A stretch of DNA of 64,000 bases from Bolinopsis microptera (GCF_026151205.1 NC_087081.1:2299246-2363245), one strand, 5' to 3'; positions 22,901-31,892 are shown, counted from the first letter of the stretch. The notes: generated from the sequence alone by a model not told the origin. Made by a program: numbers and translations.

Positions 22901-24737
22901 CGAAGCCGGGTTGTTGTGGGATGAAGAACCTCCGTGTTGATTCTGGTTCCTGTCTCTGTACTGGTCCCTCTGCTTTGTCCTGCAGTCCCTTACTATATGA
23001 CCAACTCTGTTGCAATAGAAACAAGTCCGTGTCTCCTGGTGCCTATATCGTGATGGTCCGCTTTGTCCTGCATCTATACCTCGAGTGTGCTCAGGTCTGA
23101 AGTTCATAGGCGCTCTTGCTTGTTGCTGGTGGTGAGGGTAGAAACTGCGTCGTTCAGCTGGGAATTCAGCCCTAGTTCGAGGAGGTTCTGGTGTATGCCT
23201 GTTGATAGCGAGAATGTCGTGTGTCTGATCGTTGATCTCCAATGCTGTGCTGACTCCCATGGCCGACTCGATTTTCTGGGCTCTTGTCAGGACCTCGGTG
23301 AATGTCCTTGGCGTATCGGTCAAATCCATCTGCCACATTGAAAGCTGTAGTACAAGATTCCTGTTCCGCAGTCCATTCTGGAACACAAGCTTTAATAGAT
23401 CTTCGTTGGCCGCAGCCCCGTACGCCTCAAAGTACGCTCTTTTAACCCTGCTTCCGAAAGTAGCGATGTCTTCGGATAGTTGTTGAGCAGTCTTCAGGAA
23501 TTTGCTCTTCAGGGCCTCTTTGTCTATGACTCTGTCTGAGTCTAGTATGGCCATCAAGGCCGGCTTAACTGTTTCTTCCCAGTTTGTCTCTTCCTCATCT
23601 GAGAACTGTCTCGAGCTGATGAGTTTTAGTGCATCCGTCTCCAGGAAGGTTTTGAGGACTCCCAGGTATATACCTTTGGGCAGGTGGAGCAGCGTCATGT
23701 ATGATTCCCATCCAAGGATCCAATCAGAGAATGTGGACAGAGCTGGGTTGAACCGCTCTGGCTTTCGTGTGGGCAGGTAGGGTACCTTGCCTTGGTTGTC
23801 CTTGTCCGACTGTGCTTTAATCCTTTCTGCGACATATGCTTCGAGTTCTTCTTGGTTTGCGAAGGTTCGTTCTCCCATGATGATGAATAGATCCTACCGT
23901 TCGCGCCACTTGTAGGTTTGCTGTGTTCCTACTTGAATTTACTTTGCGTTCTTTACTTTGAGAAGGTTCAAACAAAGAGAAACAAGGAGGATAACAACGT
24001 TAGAACAAAAGGGTATATTAGGGAATAGAACAACACGTACAAACAAGACCGACAAAAGGGAATAGGAAAAATGTGGGATAACTTTACTCCAAAACTCTAA
24101 CTATTTATATGGGCTGATTGCTTGCGAGGCAATACTAACGGTATATCTGAAATATCTAATCAGTGCGTGGCGTTGCTTAATTAAGCTTAAAAACGGTTTA
24201 ACTAATGAGCCAAATAATTGCTTGAGATCGCAATGGCTATTGACACTGAACATAAAACGGTTTGAACTTGGAACCAAATACCGTTAACTTTAAACCGACC
24301 AATATCTGGGATCCCTACATATTGAATCAGTAGCTGCTGTCTCTGTGATATATTTTCGATAGAGGACAATGAGTCGACTGAGACAGTATAGCACGTTAGC
24401 CCTTTTTAACCTTTAAACCCCCATGCACTGCTTATGTTTATGATCAGTTGTGTTTTCTATTAAAGTATGTTTAAAACACTCGGTTGTATGATACTGTATA
24501 TATCCTGATCTGATTTTGTTATCAAGTACCGGGTAAAAAAATCCTGGGCCAAAATTCATTGGGCTCTCATTCTTTTTTTTTTTTTTTTCAGTTGGACGCA
24601 CCGTTGGCAAGACATTTGTCCGAGTAAGCTTTTATGTTTTTCTTGTTAGCCGGAGCCGAGTTGCAGTCTATCTGTGCATGACACCTCAAAATGAGGGTCA
24701 GGGTAACGGCAGTTAGAACGAGAACTGAGTGCTTCAT
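16993..24737 (-). CDS. Secreted fucolectin-type (FTP, F5/8C-like) lectin, four exons, with a retrotransposon in intron 1
   Basis: Exons on the minus strand: 24737-24602, 17878-17747, 17624-17498 and 17335-16993. They total 738 bp (245 residues) and phases match throughout (1, 1, 2). Exon 1 gives a signal peptide (MKHSVLVLTAVTLTLILRCHA, cleavage near residue 21). Exon 2 gives a six-cysteine linker (AGCVTIGSN, KSCRKLHQRINACALNCLKAG). Exons 3-4 give the FTP domain: NIASKGMAKQSDTSGYG, RAEKAIDGNNNGNYH, SVTHT, SNAWWSL, IFGRTDCCSERIDGASV and LSLAEVLV. Such proteins bind fucose-like sugars outside the cell, often in immunity or attachment. Intron 1 holds the whole 6.4-kb Ty3/gypsy element in the same orientation. 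The last residues after LAEVLV are low-complexity, so exon 4 might instead splice at a GT there. The gene at 5885-11472 is its paralogue. Confidence 0.85.
17907..18315 (-). repeat. 3' LTR of the Ty3/gypsy element
   Basis: 409 bp with TGTAGG..CCTACA ends. It matches 23911-24319 except for about two substitutions (AGGATC versus AGGTTC; CTTAAG versus CTTGAG). Confidence 0.95.
18316..18330 (-). other. Polypurine tract
   Basis: Read on the minus strand it is TTGGGGAGGGGGTGG, directly next to the 3' LTR. This is the expected primer for plus-strand DNA synthesis. Confidence 0.8.
18858..23024 (-). CDS. pol: Ty3/gypsy Pol polyprotein (protease, RT, RNase H, integrase)
   Basis: An open frame of 1388 codons; the true start is set by frameshifting from gag, so its first ~45 codons overlap gag. 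Order: aspartic protease with DTGSS (D83); reverse transcriptase with SLDLREAF (D350) and YVDD (412-415); RNase H with LFTDSSS (D560) and HVDHKA; an acidic/serine linker of about 90 residues (725-815); integrase zinc site (HDIPASGH about 906-913, CNTC 940-943); and the integrase catalytic core D976, D1035 (SDQG) and E1072. This PR-RT-RH-IN order defines Ty3/gypsy. The C-terminal ~120 residues are acidic and then Arg-rich. No stop codon breaks it, so it looks active. Confidence 0.95.
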   Translation of the reverse strand: MFLLQQSWSYSKGLQDKAEGPVQRQEPESTRRFFIPQQPGFGKLIRPSHDKRGRAPDSIYLCQGDVYIEAQVGSRPSEFMLIDTGSSQNLISSEHLKDLGIEQRNLNKCTANLAGVTGTKVIVRGSIELSIKINRTNMKSKFIVIDNPLPHIILGIPFISGHHLVIDYQQRRLQNEDFTTPLISLSAINQVEDTSQEDEHKERTDKTCEALDLESSSLNKAQRQQVRSLIARYSHVFALSRDEVGQTHLVEHTIPLTSDVPVRCKYRPVPLHAIDDCVEEIEALLRRGVIERTDSDYSSPVVIVKKPNKFRICVDYRELNKISIASRAALPALSTLTSTFHGCKYFCSLDLREAFYQVPIKEEHRDRTAWTIPSIGHFRNIVMSLGLKGCPATMQSLLDRLLEGLRDKAAGYVDDIIAGGITFEEMFELLAELFRRLESAGLKLHPDKCRLFQKKVSFAGANLTEDGIEVDPKKIEAIQDMCLPKTKKMMMALLGSFNWFRNVVKDFAELTRPMINTLKEPKFVLTEDATESIKKLKDALTKAPILIYPITTEPLHLFTDSSSYCIGGSIGHMIDGQFYPISYGSKILSPAERAYPTFKRELLALKHFATHWRFYTIGKPFIVHVDHKAISQDKFLRKTNCDVLLSWIMELEEYDFKITYTKGDDMGLPDALSRLPQESDMLYEWWEDRFSSVEKKDEFLETIKTNQNEYDARSLPHVINPVSVDTESSSDSDHDSDAPCSRCSHPSPTGHSSSSGSQGGQSTLCKKEKKKKQKKPSSHVSLTNSVTFVNDRASETEEDEEEQSTGPVGSFDNPIPAPNVSSETLLEAQLENETLSTVRSWFVNGKPEKRETTGFNEDLRQYYSCFESLTVNKKDLLCFKWKGTKKYRLLICVPKDLKEEMMFNNHDIPASGHLGPAKTLERLRNSFFWPKMKTEVQLYCNTCKRCFLPNLAYKAKPKAELHPFSVARPNELVCIDLIGPLSRVAQYKWCLTMVDKFTNWVVAVPLTDAKSPTIARALINSWIVNHGVPERILSDQGANLDASKVMKELYNVLQIQKSRTTAYKPSTNGLAENKNKQIKVALTKYIEENPDQWPERIGAVTFAMNTSVCKSSGFTPFLLLHGREARVPNDLVFGTTSSEYYQSQHHLASRLYHQLKDTWELAAKNIKRAQQQQKRYYDKCVRLTEYNVGDKVMIYVPAIKPGREYNKFKLPLTGPHTIVRKLGTVNFEIVSDETGKEQVVHFDKIRKLPTNFRTDPMLTNPVEPDEEENPEESISDSDDDAWSPDYSYYGQTATHTEPVAATSRTDEPMHQDVPEDDNDDDNDDENDEQNAAEPHDSQQSQEPNAQTSNANDRATRRAGLRPKAVLRAPARNYDISRISCITEQRPYY
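22892..23878 (-). CDS. gag: Ty3/gypsy Gag (capsid and nucleocapsid)
   Basis: 328 codons, starting MGERTF about 30 bp downstream of the 5' LTR. A capsid-like helical region is followed by a CCHC zinc knuckle CFYCNRVGHIVRDC at residues 286-299 and an Arg/Gln-rich tail. It overlaps pol by 133 bp. Pol lies in the -1 frame relative to gag. At the gag stop the sequence is TCG GAA AAC TAA, where a slip on GGAAAAC would enter pol; this is not a perfect consensus slippery site, so the shift site is a guess. Gag packages the RNA genome into particles. Confidence 0.93.
   Translation of the reverse strand: MGERTFANQEELEAYVAERIKAQSDKDNQGKVPYLPTRKPERFNPALSTFSDWILGWESYMTLLHLPKGIYLGVLKTFLETDALKLISSRQFSDEEETNWEETVKPALMAILDSDRVIDKEALKSKFLKTAQQLSEDIATFGSRVKRAYFEAYGAAANEDLLKLVFQNGLRNRNLVLQLSMWQMDLTDTPRTFTEVLTRAQKIESAMGVSTALEINDQTHDILAINRHTPEPPRTRAEFPAERRSFYPHHQQQARAPMNFRPEHTRGIDAGQSGPSRYRHQETRTCFYCNRVGHIVRDCRTKQRDQYRDRNQNQHGGSSSHNNPASEN
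23892..23908 (-). other. Primer-binding site
   Basis: Two bases after the 5' LTR on the minus strand reads TGGCGCGAACGGTAGGA. It is complementary to a tRNA 3' end terminating in CGCGCCA; the tRNA identity was not determined. Confidence 0.75.
23911..24319 (-). repeat. 5' LTR of the Ty3/gypsy element
   Basis: 409 bp, partner of 17907-18315. On the minus strand it carries the promoter side, followed by the primer-binding site and gag. Confidence 0.95.
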
Positions 24738-25466
24738 CTGCACGAAAAAACGAAAATTACTGAAAACTGACCAATTGAGAAAAGGAATTAGAGTTATGAA
24801 TATGTTTGTGCAGTTTGGGGAATGGAGTTTGAGTCCACATGGAAAGGCGTGGCATTGAACTTGTATAATCGTAAGATCACATATTACCTCATGTTGTTGT
24901 TGTTGTATGATAAATGCAACTACATTACTGCAGTTGCCCTGTCTGGACTGCGCTAGTAGTCGGGGACTAACTAGGTAAGAGTCACAGCATACAGGTCCCG
25001 GTATCCATTGCAGGGAAGTGATCATGTCAAGGGTTGGTTGCACCAGCGCTTGTGTGAGACGGAGAGCAGAGCTCACTCCGAAACAGGGACTGACATAGTT
25101 GTTATCCTCCACAAGACACTAAACCTCACATTCTTCAATGGAAATGCAGGAATTTATATCGCGTAGGGGTTTCGTTAGCCCTAGGCATCCTCCATCACCA
25201 TACCACACAGAATTGCGAGCCCAGAGCACACTATTTAAACCCGAGGGTACGCGTGCGATTGTGCGATACAGCTAAGAGAGATACCTCAGGACATCCTTGA
25301 CCGCCCAGACTGGCACCCCTAATGGCCAACAACATTGCAGTGCGGCTGTAGCCCATACAGCATTGAATCTACTGCAGGGCTGTAATAAAAAAGCACACAA
25401 AGCTTCAATTTACCCCTGTTAGCAACGTCACATCTATGGTAGATGAGACGCCGGGCAACAGGGGCT
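24738..25466. other. Upstream flank of the lectin gene
   Basis: An in-frame extension on the minus strand reaches back to 25112, but the hydrophobic signal peptide begins at 24737, so the extension is treated as 5' leader or chance. A (GTT)n run lies near 24893. No other gene is seen. Confidence 0.4.
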
Positions 25467-26116
25467 CCTCATGTTGTTCAACTATGTGTAAATTTACCTG
25501 GAAACCCAAAGCTATTCGTTTGAATGTAATATTAATGAGAGCTGGTCGAGACAATTGATCTCTATAAGTGGGTGTTTAGCTGCCCTCAGAATACATTGTA
25601 AGTTAGCTCAATCGGAAAATATTATGATAAACAAGAAGTCTTCATGGCGCCCCGGTAACTCGTACTCTGTTTTATAGATCTATTGACTATTATATATTTA
25701 TAATGTTAAAGTGTTGAATACGCTATAGCACAAGTTATAAAATCACATACGACTAGGAACCGACTACCGGTCTAGGGATTTGGCTGCTGGAGCGGAAACG
25801 GTCGGATATCGATCTATTTTCCTGTTTGCCAGATCGGAGTGGAAAACAGGAGAATTAATATTTTTTTGGACATTTTAAAAATTTCCGACCGCTGGTTGCT
25901 AGATGTCAGAAAATTAAAAAATGTATCTTAACAGTTTTAAAATTTCCGAGATCGTGCACCATGCACATTGCACCTCATGCCATTAGACCCTGTGATCCTT
26001 TACGAAACTTTCAGGAAATCTACGTTTGACCCATATCTCTGAAAATATCGCCCTAAAATGTAAACAAACAATTATCACCTCATCAGCCTCCTGAACATGT
26101 GCTCGCCCTAAAATGT
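25467..26116. repeat. 650-bp direct duplication, copy 1
   Basis: Matches 27265-27914 without a net indel (constant offset 1798) and with only a few substitutions. Starts CCTCATGTTGTTCAACTATG and ends at CCCTAAAATGT. Confidence 0.9.
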
Positions 26117-26195
26117 AAACAAACAATTATCACCTCCTCAGCCTCCTGAACATGTGCTCACTATTAATGTAAACAAACAATTATCACCTCCCCGC
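26050..26195. repeat. 55-bp tandem repeat, about 2.7 copies
   Basis: AATGTAAACAAACAATTATC recurs three times. The first two units are nearly identical (55-bp step) and the last is diverged. Confidence 0.8.
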
Positions 26196-26843
26196 CAGTA
26201 TCCACATCTATACTCACTGAAATTGTTGTGCAATTCTGACACGAATTACTTGATTTATTAAAGGGTTGCGTGTGGGCAGTTACTTTTGGGCCACCATTGA
26301 CCCTGTATATTTTAAACCAAACCCCAAAATTGAGTAGAGTGAACCTTCGCCACGGTAGAAGCTGTTCCGAGAAAATTAAAAAGACCACCTTTCAGCTGCT
26401 ACAGATTTGGCGACCTAGCAAATAATTAGAGACAATAGTGTAATGTACAAAACACCAGAATCCGCTCTGAAGTACAAATTAGGCCTTATCAGTCACGTGT
26501 AGGAACCGACTGGTCTGTGGTTTTGGCTGCCGGACTGGAAATGGCCGGCCGCAGGATATCAATCTAAATATCCGGTTTGTCAGATGTTGTTGGACCGAAA
26601 CTGGGTGTATAATTGACACGTACGTTGCAACCCCTTTTCGCGCGGTAAATCAAATCGGGAGACATCTTTTTCTGGCCTGAAGTTCAGATTGAAGAACCCG
26701 ACATGTTATTTTTAGTCAATAACCAGAAATAAATTGTTCGATAGTTATACAATTTATCTGAAAGGTTTGAAATGTCCAACCTTGATTAAATTTAACATTT
26801 TCCTAAAGGTTTTGCAATCTCCGATCTCAAGCGATGATCATTT
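26117..26843. other. Spacer between duplicates with a diverged repeat copy
   Basis: Around 26500-26620 sequence like GGAACCGACTGGTCTGTGG resembles the block GGAACCGACTACCGGTCTAGG in both 650-bp copies, so an older family member is present. No gene is seen. Confidence 0.4.
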
Positions 26844-27218
26844 AGGGGTCGTTCAGATATTACGTAATCAATATTTTAGCAATTTTTACCCCCCTCCCCC
26901 CTTCCCCCCGTAATCAACCGTAATCAAGACCCCCCCCCCCCCCCCCCCCCCCCTTTGACTTTTTCCCTGGAAAACACTTTTCTCTACGTTTCATGGTACC
27001 CTGATCATTATGAGTGCCAGAAATCATTCTTATGATATCCGGCCAAGCACCTTCCCAACTATTCACTGGCAAGTCGGATACCTGATTGATTCCTAAATTT
27101 TATCACTATCTGAGTGGAATTTTAATTAAAATATTGTCAAATTGTTACAATAATGTTACCCGTAAGCATTTGGGAACCTCTTCCCCCCTCCGCTGATTAC
27201 GTTATATGTGAACGACCA
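26844..27218. mobile_element. MITE with GGTCGTTCA ends
   Basis: Left end AGGGGTCGTTCAGATATTAC; right end TTATATGTGAACGACCA. The interior has long C-runs and CGTAATCAACCGTAATCAAG. Same family as 2765-2927 and, more distantly, 48376-48545. Confidence 0.7.
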
Positions 27219-27264
27219 CTTACGAACTTGAAGTATAATATTCCTTCGTTTGTTTCCACTATAA

Positions 27265-27914
27265 CCTCATGTTGTTCAACTATGTGTAAATTTACCTGGA
27301 AACCCAAAGCTATTCGTTTGAATGTAATATTAATGAGAGCTGGTCGAGACAATTGATCTCTATAAGTTGGTGTTTAGCTGCCCTCAGAATACATTGTAAG
27401 TTAGCTCAATCGGAAAATATTATGATAAACAAGAAGTCTTCATGGCGCCCCGGTAACTCGTACTCTGTTTTATAGATCTATTGACTATTATATATTTATA
27501 ATGTTAAAGTGTTGAATACGCTATAGCACAAGTTATAAAATCACATACGACTAGGAACCGACTACCGGTCTAGGGATTTGGCTGCTGGAGCGGAAACGGT
27601 CGGATATCGATCTATTTTCCTGTTTGCCAGATCGGAGTGGAAAACAGGAGAATTAATATTTTTTTGGACATTTTAAAAATTTCCGACCGCTGGTTGCTAG
27701 ATGTCAGAAAATTAAAAAATGTATCTTAACAGTTTTAAAATTTCCGAGATCGTGCACCATGCACATTGTACCTCATGCCATTAGACCCTGTGATCCTTTA
27801 CGAAACTTTCAGGAAATCTACGTTTGACCCATATCTCTGAAAATATCGCCCTAAAATGTAAACAAACAATTATCACCTCATCAGCCTCCTGAACATGTGC
27901 TCGCCCTAAAATGT
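27265..27914. repeat. 650-bp direct duplication, copy 2
   Basis: Second copy of 25467-26116. It stops abruptly at AAAATGT, where copy 1 continues into the 55-bp tandem repeat. Confidence 0.9.
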
Positions 27915-28074
27915 TTAGTTAAATATTTAGTTGAATTTTCAACATTGCTTATAGTTAATAAGATAACCTTATATAAACGTTAAAGCATAAACCTCAAGTC
28001 TCGATGCTTATTTGACGATTTGGTATTTCTCTAACTACGAGACTCCATAAAATGTAGAATTATCATTAGCCACT

Positions 28075-28495
28075 AGCTCAACTATTGGGAAAGACTCGTA
28101 CAGCTTAAATCGATGTCTCTACAGCGTAGACGGGAGAGGTATATCATCCTGATGATGTGGAAGATTCTCCATAATGTGGTACCAAACTGTTGTGATATCA
28201 AGTTCAAGGTGACCCCAGGACACGGGGATGTAGCTGTCATACCCTCATTGTCAAAGTCAAGTTCCTTACGCAACCAGTCACTGTACGACAGGTCTTTTGC
28301 AGTTCAAGGACCGAAGGTGTGGAACAAAGTGCCTCACACAGTAAAGGCTGATTCATCCTTTGACATGTTTAAGTGTAGTTTGTCGAACTTTCTTGCTTTG
28401 ATACCGGACAACCCTCCGGTCGCCGGCTACAGCTGCAGTTGGTCAAACTCACTCATGGTCGACTACTCGCCATCCAGGTGGTCAGATATCTGATG
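28075..28495 (+). pseudogene. 3' end of a non-LTR retrotransposon (LINE) reverse-transcriptase frame
   Basis: The frame LNYWERLVQLKSMSLQRRRERY..WKILHNVVPN, then GPKVWNKVPHTVKA..FKCSLSNFL, ends at TGA 28493-28495. Short helical RRRERY, WNxLP-like and FK..L..FL motifs are typical of the C-terminal tail of LINE polymerases, especially CR1/Jockey-like elements in invertebrates. The 5' part is missing, as in most LINE insertions. Confidence 0.7.
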
Positions 28496-28521
28496 ACCCT
28501 TCCGGCTCCACGGATGAACTC

Positions 28522-28563
28522 AACGAAGTAACGAAGTAACGAAGTAACGAAGTAACGAAGTAA
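28522..28563 (+). repeat. Octamer tail (AACGAAGT)n of the LINE copy
   Basis: About five units of AACGAAGT follow the LINE stop by about 26 bp. CR1-type LINEs typically end in short tandem repeats rather than poly(A). Confidence 0.75.
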
Positions 28564-29070
28564 GTTAGTAATATACAGTAATAGTAATATATGCTGTTGT
28601 ATAATAAAGAATGTTATATAATAAGAATTAATAAAAATCTGAATTTGACGCACCGCCCACGTAAAATGGAGATTACCTCAACTTTATGAATACGAATCAT
28701 CGGGACTATCTCAATAAAGTTATTAATAAATATTATCATTTAATAACAATATAACATCTTATCCATTTAGGGCATAAACTGTAGTCTTAAAAATATCTTA
28801 AATCTAAATAACAAAAATTCTTATTAAGATGAGGTTCTTGTTGTGATTAAAATTCAACTCATCGCTTGACTGTATTTTGGGGAATAGGTATATATCTAAA
28901 GATTTATATATTCATTGATTCGCCAGGAAGCTTTAAATATCCTGAATTCTCTAAAACTATTTTATTTGTATATCACTTACCAGATTTAGTGTTGTAGGTA
29001 CCTAACCCTTCACATTCTTGAGAAACTATTTTCTCTGACAAATTTCAGATTCCTGGGGTATGAAGTAGGT
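28564..29070. other. Upstream region of the receptor gene
   Basis: AT-rich. A likely 3' splice site (AATTTCAG at 29041-29048) just before the start codon suggests an intron in the 5' leader. Confidence 0.4.
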
Positions 29071-31605
29071 ATGAAGCGACTGATACTCCTTACCGTGTTC
29101 CTCGCCACCGCGATGCTGATGACTCAGTTACCAGAAGACTCCATAACTTTCAACTATACCTTTGCCCTCAACGTGATAAGGAAAAACCACGTTGACTTGA
29201 AGTTAGTCCCAGCTAAGACTGACTGCGGAGACTTACTGTACGAAACTATTTCCTTGCGTCTGATGAAGAAGATCTTCAAGGGTACGGACAGTCAAGTGTC
29301 TAATGATGTTGATACCATGAGATGTCAGTTCAACGTAGACGCAGTTTACAGCTTATATTCGTACAGATACTACAAACTAAATATCAAGAACCTCTTGAAA
29401 AACTCAGCATGGTCCTGCGAGCTGGAGCCTAACCTATTGTGTGATGGAACCTCTCACTGTGCTACAGACGAGTGTCACTGCAACCCTCAAACCAACACCT
29501 CCGCGTTTTACTTCTACTGTTTTGATGGCTCTGGTTGCATCTCCTCGGACAAGGTGTGTGATGACAGACAACAGTGTCAGGACGGGTCAGATGAGTGTTT
29601 TTGTCAGGGGGTTGTTCAGCTGTCTTGTCCTATGAGCGAGAACAAGATTTGTTTGTCTCCGCAAGAGTATTGGAGTCGGGAGGAGGAAATTGAGTCTCTT
29701 AATTGCACGGTGGAAATTAAGGCTCCAAATCATGAATCATATAACAACACCGACTTTAGAAATCCAGTCCACAGTTGTTTATATACACTAAATAATGAAC
29801 ATTTATCTGGAATACGTCATGACGAGCTGTTAGCTGATCTGTTTTTAACTAACATCACGACAATCTGTGAAAACTATTGTAGCAACGAGACAGGTTTTAT
29901 TGAAGGGAACTGGGTTTCATACTGTGATTGGATAGTAGCGGGGGTACTTACCAATAAGTTCATGCTAGATTTCGTGTTCACCTGTGTCAAAGATAGCCTT
30001 CTCTACGACCTTCTCTACGACCAAACATTCCACATAAGCAAAATATGCGACGAGACACGTGACTGTAATAACGGAGCAGATGAGTTGAGGTGTCCTGATA
30101 GGTTCTACTGCTCCAACCAGACAGGAACCTGGATAACAGAGGACAAAGTGTGCGATAACGTGAAGGATTGTGCTAACGGAGTAGACGAGTGTGAAACGTG
30201 CGACTTTGGGAGTTTATCATCCCCCAAATTTCTGATACATTCCAAGGTAATCCTGGTTGTGACCACTGTCATGGGACTGTCCATTGTCTTGCTGAATCTC
30301 TACCAGGGACGGCAGTGTTATCTGGGAAGTCCATCCTCTAAAAAAGGAGATATAGACAGAATCCTGCGATTTCAAATATTCGTTTACGATGGTTTAATGG
30401 GAGTTTACCTATGCTGTGTGGTTGTAGCAGCAGTAGTACTGAGAATAAAGGGAGACTACTGTATCATAGAGCGGAAGTGGAGGGGAAGTGAATACTGCTC
30501 AGCTCTAGGAGTCCTCTTCTCCTTCTCTTCCCACGGCTCCCTGATGCTGGTCGCGTGTGTGAGTGTCGTCAGGTGCGTCACCTGCACTGCACGTATTGGA
30601 ACCAATGTTAGAAAGAGCACTGTAGTTGTAGTTTGTGCTGTCATATTCCTGGTGAACACTACACATTCGCTCTTTCCCTTGCTTCCAGTTGCCTTTGTTC
30701 AAGACGTCTTCAGAACGGAAATCTTCTTCTCAAACATCGAGGAGAACCCCTTTTTCAGCAGGAGTTCAGTAAATGTTTCCCACTTGGATCTGATGTATCG
30801 GAACAAATACCACGGTGAGGCTGATATCTACACATCTCTCACAGGACTCAGAAACGTCACCTCTAAACCGGAAATATTCGACACCCTGGAGATAAGCTAC
30901 TATGGCAACACTGGACTCTGTGTACACAACATCTTCAAAGTAAAGGATTCCTACGAGATGTACAAAATGGGTTACTGTGTGGTTCTGGTGGTACTGCTCA
31001 CCATCGTCGTGGTTACTTACTCTAGGATTGTCTGGGAGGACAGAAGAATAAAAGCCAATTTAGCGGCAGCAGCAGCTGCAACAGCAGCAGCAACCCAAGA
31101 AAACGCCAACAAGGATGACAGCTCCAATGCTCTGACCCTCAAAGTTGCTCTGATGATTGGAACACAACTAGTGGGTTGGATACCCCAGATATTTGCTACA
31201 GTGTACTTCCAGTACATGTCCTCTACTCCAGTCCCACCTCTAGTATTTGAAGTGTTTGCTCTGGTGGTGATACCCGTCAATAGTTTCCTGAACCCTGTCT
31301 TTAACAGTGAGCTGTACAGGAATGTGGTGAGGAATGTGGTGGGTTGTGGATGGGAGAGATGGAGGTGGTATGTGAGCAAGGTTACTGGGAGGAGCCTTGA
31401 TGGTGAGGCGGTGCAGGTTGGTGAGGCGGTGCAGGTTAGTGAGGCGGTGCAAGTTAGCGAGGCGGTGCAGGTTAGTGAGGCGGTGCAGGTTGGTGAGGCG
31501 GTGCAGGTTGGTGAGGCGGTGCAGGTTGGTGAGGCGGTGCAGGTTGGTGAGGCGGTGCAGGTTGGTGAGGCGGTGCAGGGCGGTGAGAACACGGATCCCT
31601 CTTAG
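29071..31605 (+). CDS. LDLa-domain rhodopsin-like seven-helix receptor (GPCR)
   Basis: A single uninterrupted frame of 844 residues. Signal peptide 1-20. The ectodomain of about 370 residues has LDLa modules with SDE-type calcium motifs: CATDEC (about 116-137), CDDRQQCQDGSDEC (about 145-177), CDETRDCNNGADELRC (about 323-341) and CDNVKDCANGVDEC (about 346-377). Seven helices follow: TM1 from about 392 (VILVVTTVMGLSIVLL), TM3 LVACVSVVRCVTC in place of DRY, TM6 QLVGWIPQ in place of CWxP, TM7 VVIPVNSFLNPVF in place of NPxxY. LDLa plus rhodopsin-like helices recalls relaxin-type and GRL101-type receptors, but no leucine-rich repeats are present. The tail carries about ten copies of the hexapeptide VGEAVQ. 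The ligand is unknown. Confidence 0.88.
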   Translation: MKRLILLTVFLATAMLMTQLPEDSITFNYTFALNVIRKNHVDLKLVPAKTDCGDLLYETISLRLMKKIFKGTDSQVSNDVDTMRCQFNVDAVYSLYSYRYYKLNIKNLLKNSAWSCELEPNLLCDGTSHCATDECHCNPQTNTSAFYFYCFDGSGCISSDKVCDDRQQCQDGSDECFCQGVVQLSCPMSENKICLSPQEYWSREEEIESLNCTVEIKAPNHESYNNTDFRNPVHSCLYTLNNEHLSGIRHDELLADLFLTNITTICENYCSNETGFIEGNWVSYCDWIVAGVLTNKFMLDFVFTCVKDSLLYDLLYDQTFHISKICDETRDCNNGADELRCPDRFYCSNQTGTWITEDKVCDNVKDCANGVDECETCDFGSLSSPKFLIHSKVILVVTTVMGLSIVLLNLYQGRQCYLGSPSSKKGDIDRILRFQIFVYDGLMGVYLCCVVVAAVVLRIKGDYCIIERKWRGSEYCSALGVLFSFSSHGSLMLVACVSVVRCVTCTARIGTNVRKSTVVVVCAVIFLVNTTHSLFPLLPVAFVQDVFRTEIFFSNIEENPFFSRSSVNVSHLDLMYRNKYHGEADIYTSLTGLRNVTSKPEIFDTLEISYYGNTGLCVHNIFKVKDSYEMYKMGYCVVLVVLLTIVVVTYSRIVWEDRRIKANLAAAAAATAAATQENANKDDSSNALTLKVALMIGTQLVGWIPQIFATVYFQYMSSTPVPPLVFEVFALVVIPVNSFLNPVFNSELYRNVVRNVVGCGWERWRWYVSKVTGRSLDGEAVQVGEAVQVSEAVQVSEAVQVSEAVQVGEAVQVGEAVQVGEAVQVGEAVQVGEAVQGGENTDPS
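31402..31590. repeat. 18-bp coding tandem repeat in the receptor tail
   Basis: About ten units of GAGGCGGTGCAGGTTGGT encode VGEAVQ or VSEAVQ. Being a multiple of three, the array keeps frame whatever its length. Confidence 0.95.
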
Positions 31606-31837
31606 AGCCGACCTTAAAGTTAGACACGTGACTAGACTATAAGTAGCTACAAAAGATGGAGAAATCATGGAGAATTCTCAGAGTCGGCTTTAATTTAAAT
31701 GCACCGACTATATTTGTTTGTTATACGTTATGACGGTATCATACTTTGTGTTCTTAAAACTTAATTCTAGAGAAAATTTAGTTTTGTCCTGAACATTAAT
31801 TTTAATTTTATGTTTGTAAAAATCTTTAAAAAGGCAC

Positions 31838-31843
31838 AATAAA
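31838..31843 (+). promoter_or_regulatory. Possible polyadenylation signal AATAAA of the receptor gene
   Basis: Canonical hexamer 233 bp after the stop codon. No transcript evidence. Confidence 0.4.
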
Positions 31844-31892
31844 TTTGGCCGACACAGCTGTTATTTCGTATGAGAGACTGCAAATAGAGTTT

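Larger units (their letters stand above)
17907..24319 (-). mobile_element. Complete Ty3/gypsy LTR retrotransposon
   Basis: The 6.4-kb element is on the minus strand with two 409-bp LTRs (17907-18315 and 23911-24319) that differ at about two positions, so it inserted recently. LTRs begin TGTAGG and end CCTACA. The flanks share TATT (or ATATT if one base is shared), a 4-5 bp target duplication. A primer-binding site, a polypurine tract, gag and pol are all present. No env-like frame lies between pol and the 3' LTR. It sits in intron 1 of the lectin gene. Confidence 0.97.

Noticed and set aside
24738-25112. In-frame 5' extension of the lectin gene to a 174-codon frame
   Set aside because: A clear signal peptide starts at the internal Met (24737). 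The upstream part is low in features and would place the signal peptide inside the protein.
31017-31668. Minus-strand frames rich in TCTASP or HRLTNL repeats
   Set aside because: Antisense shadows of the VGEAVQ coding repeat of the receptor.
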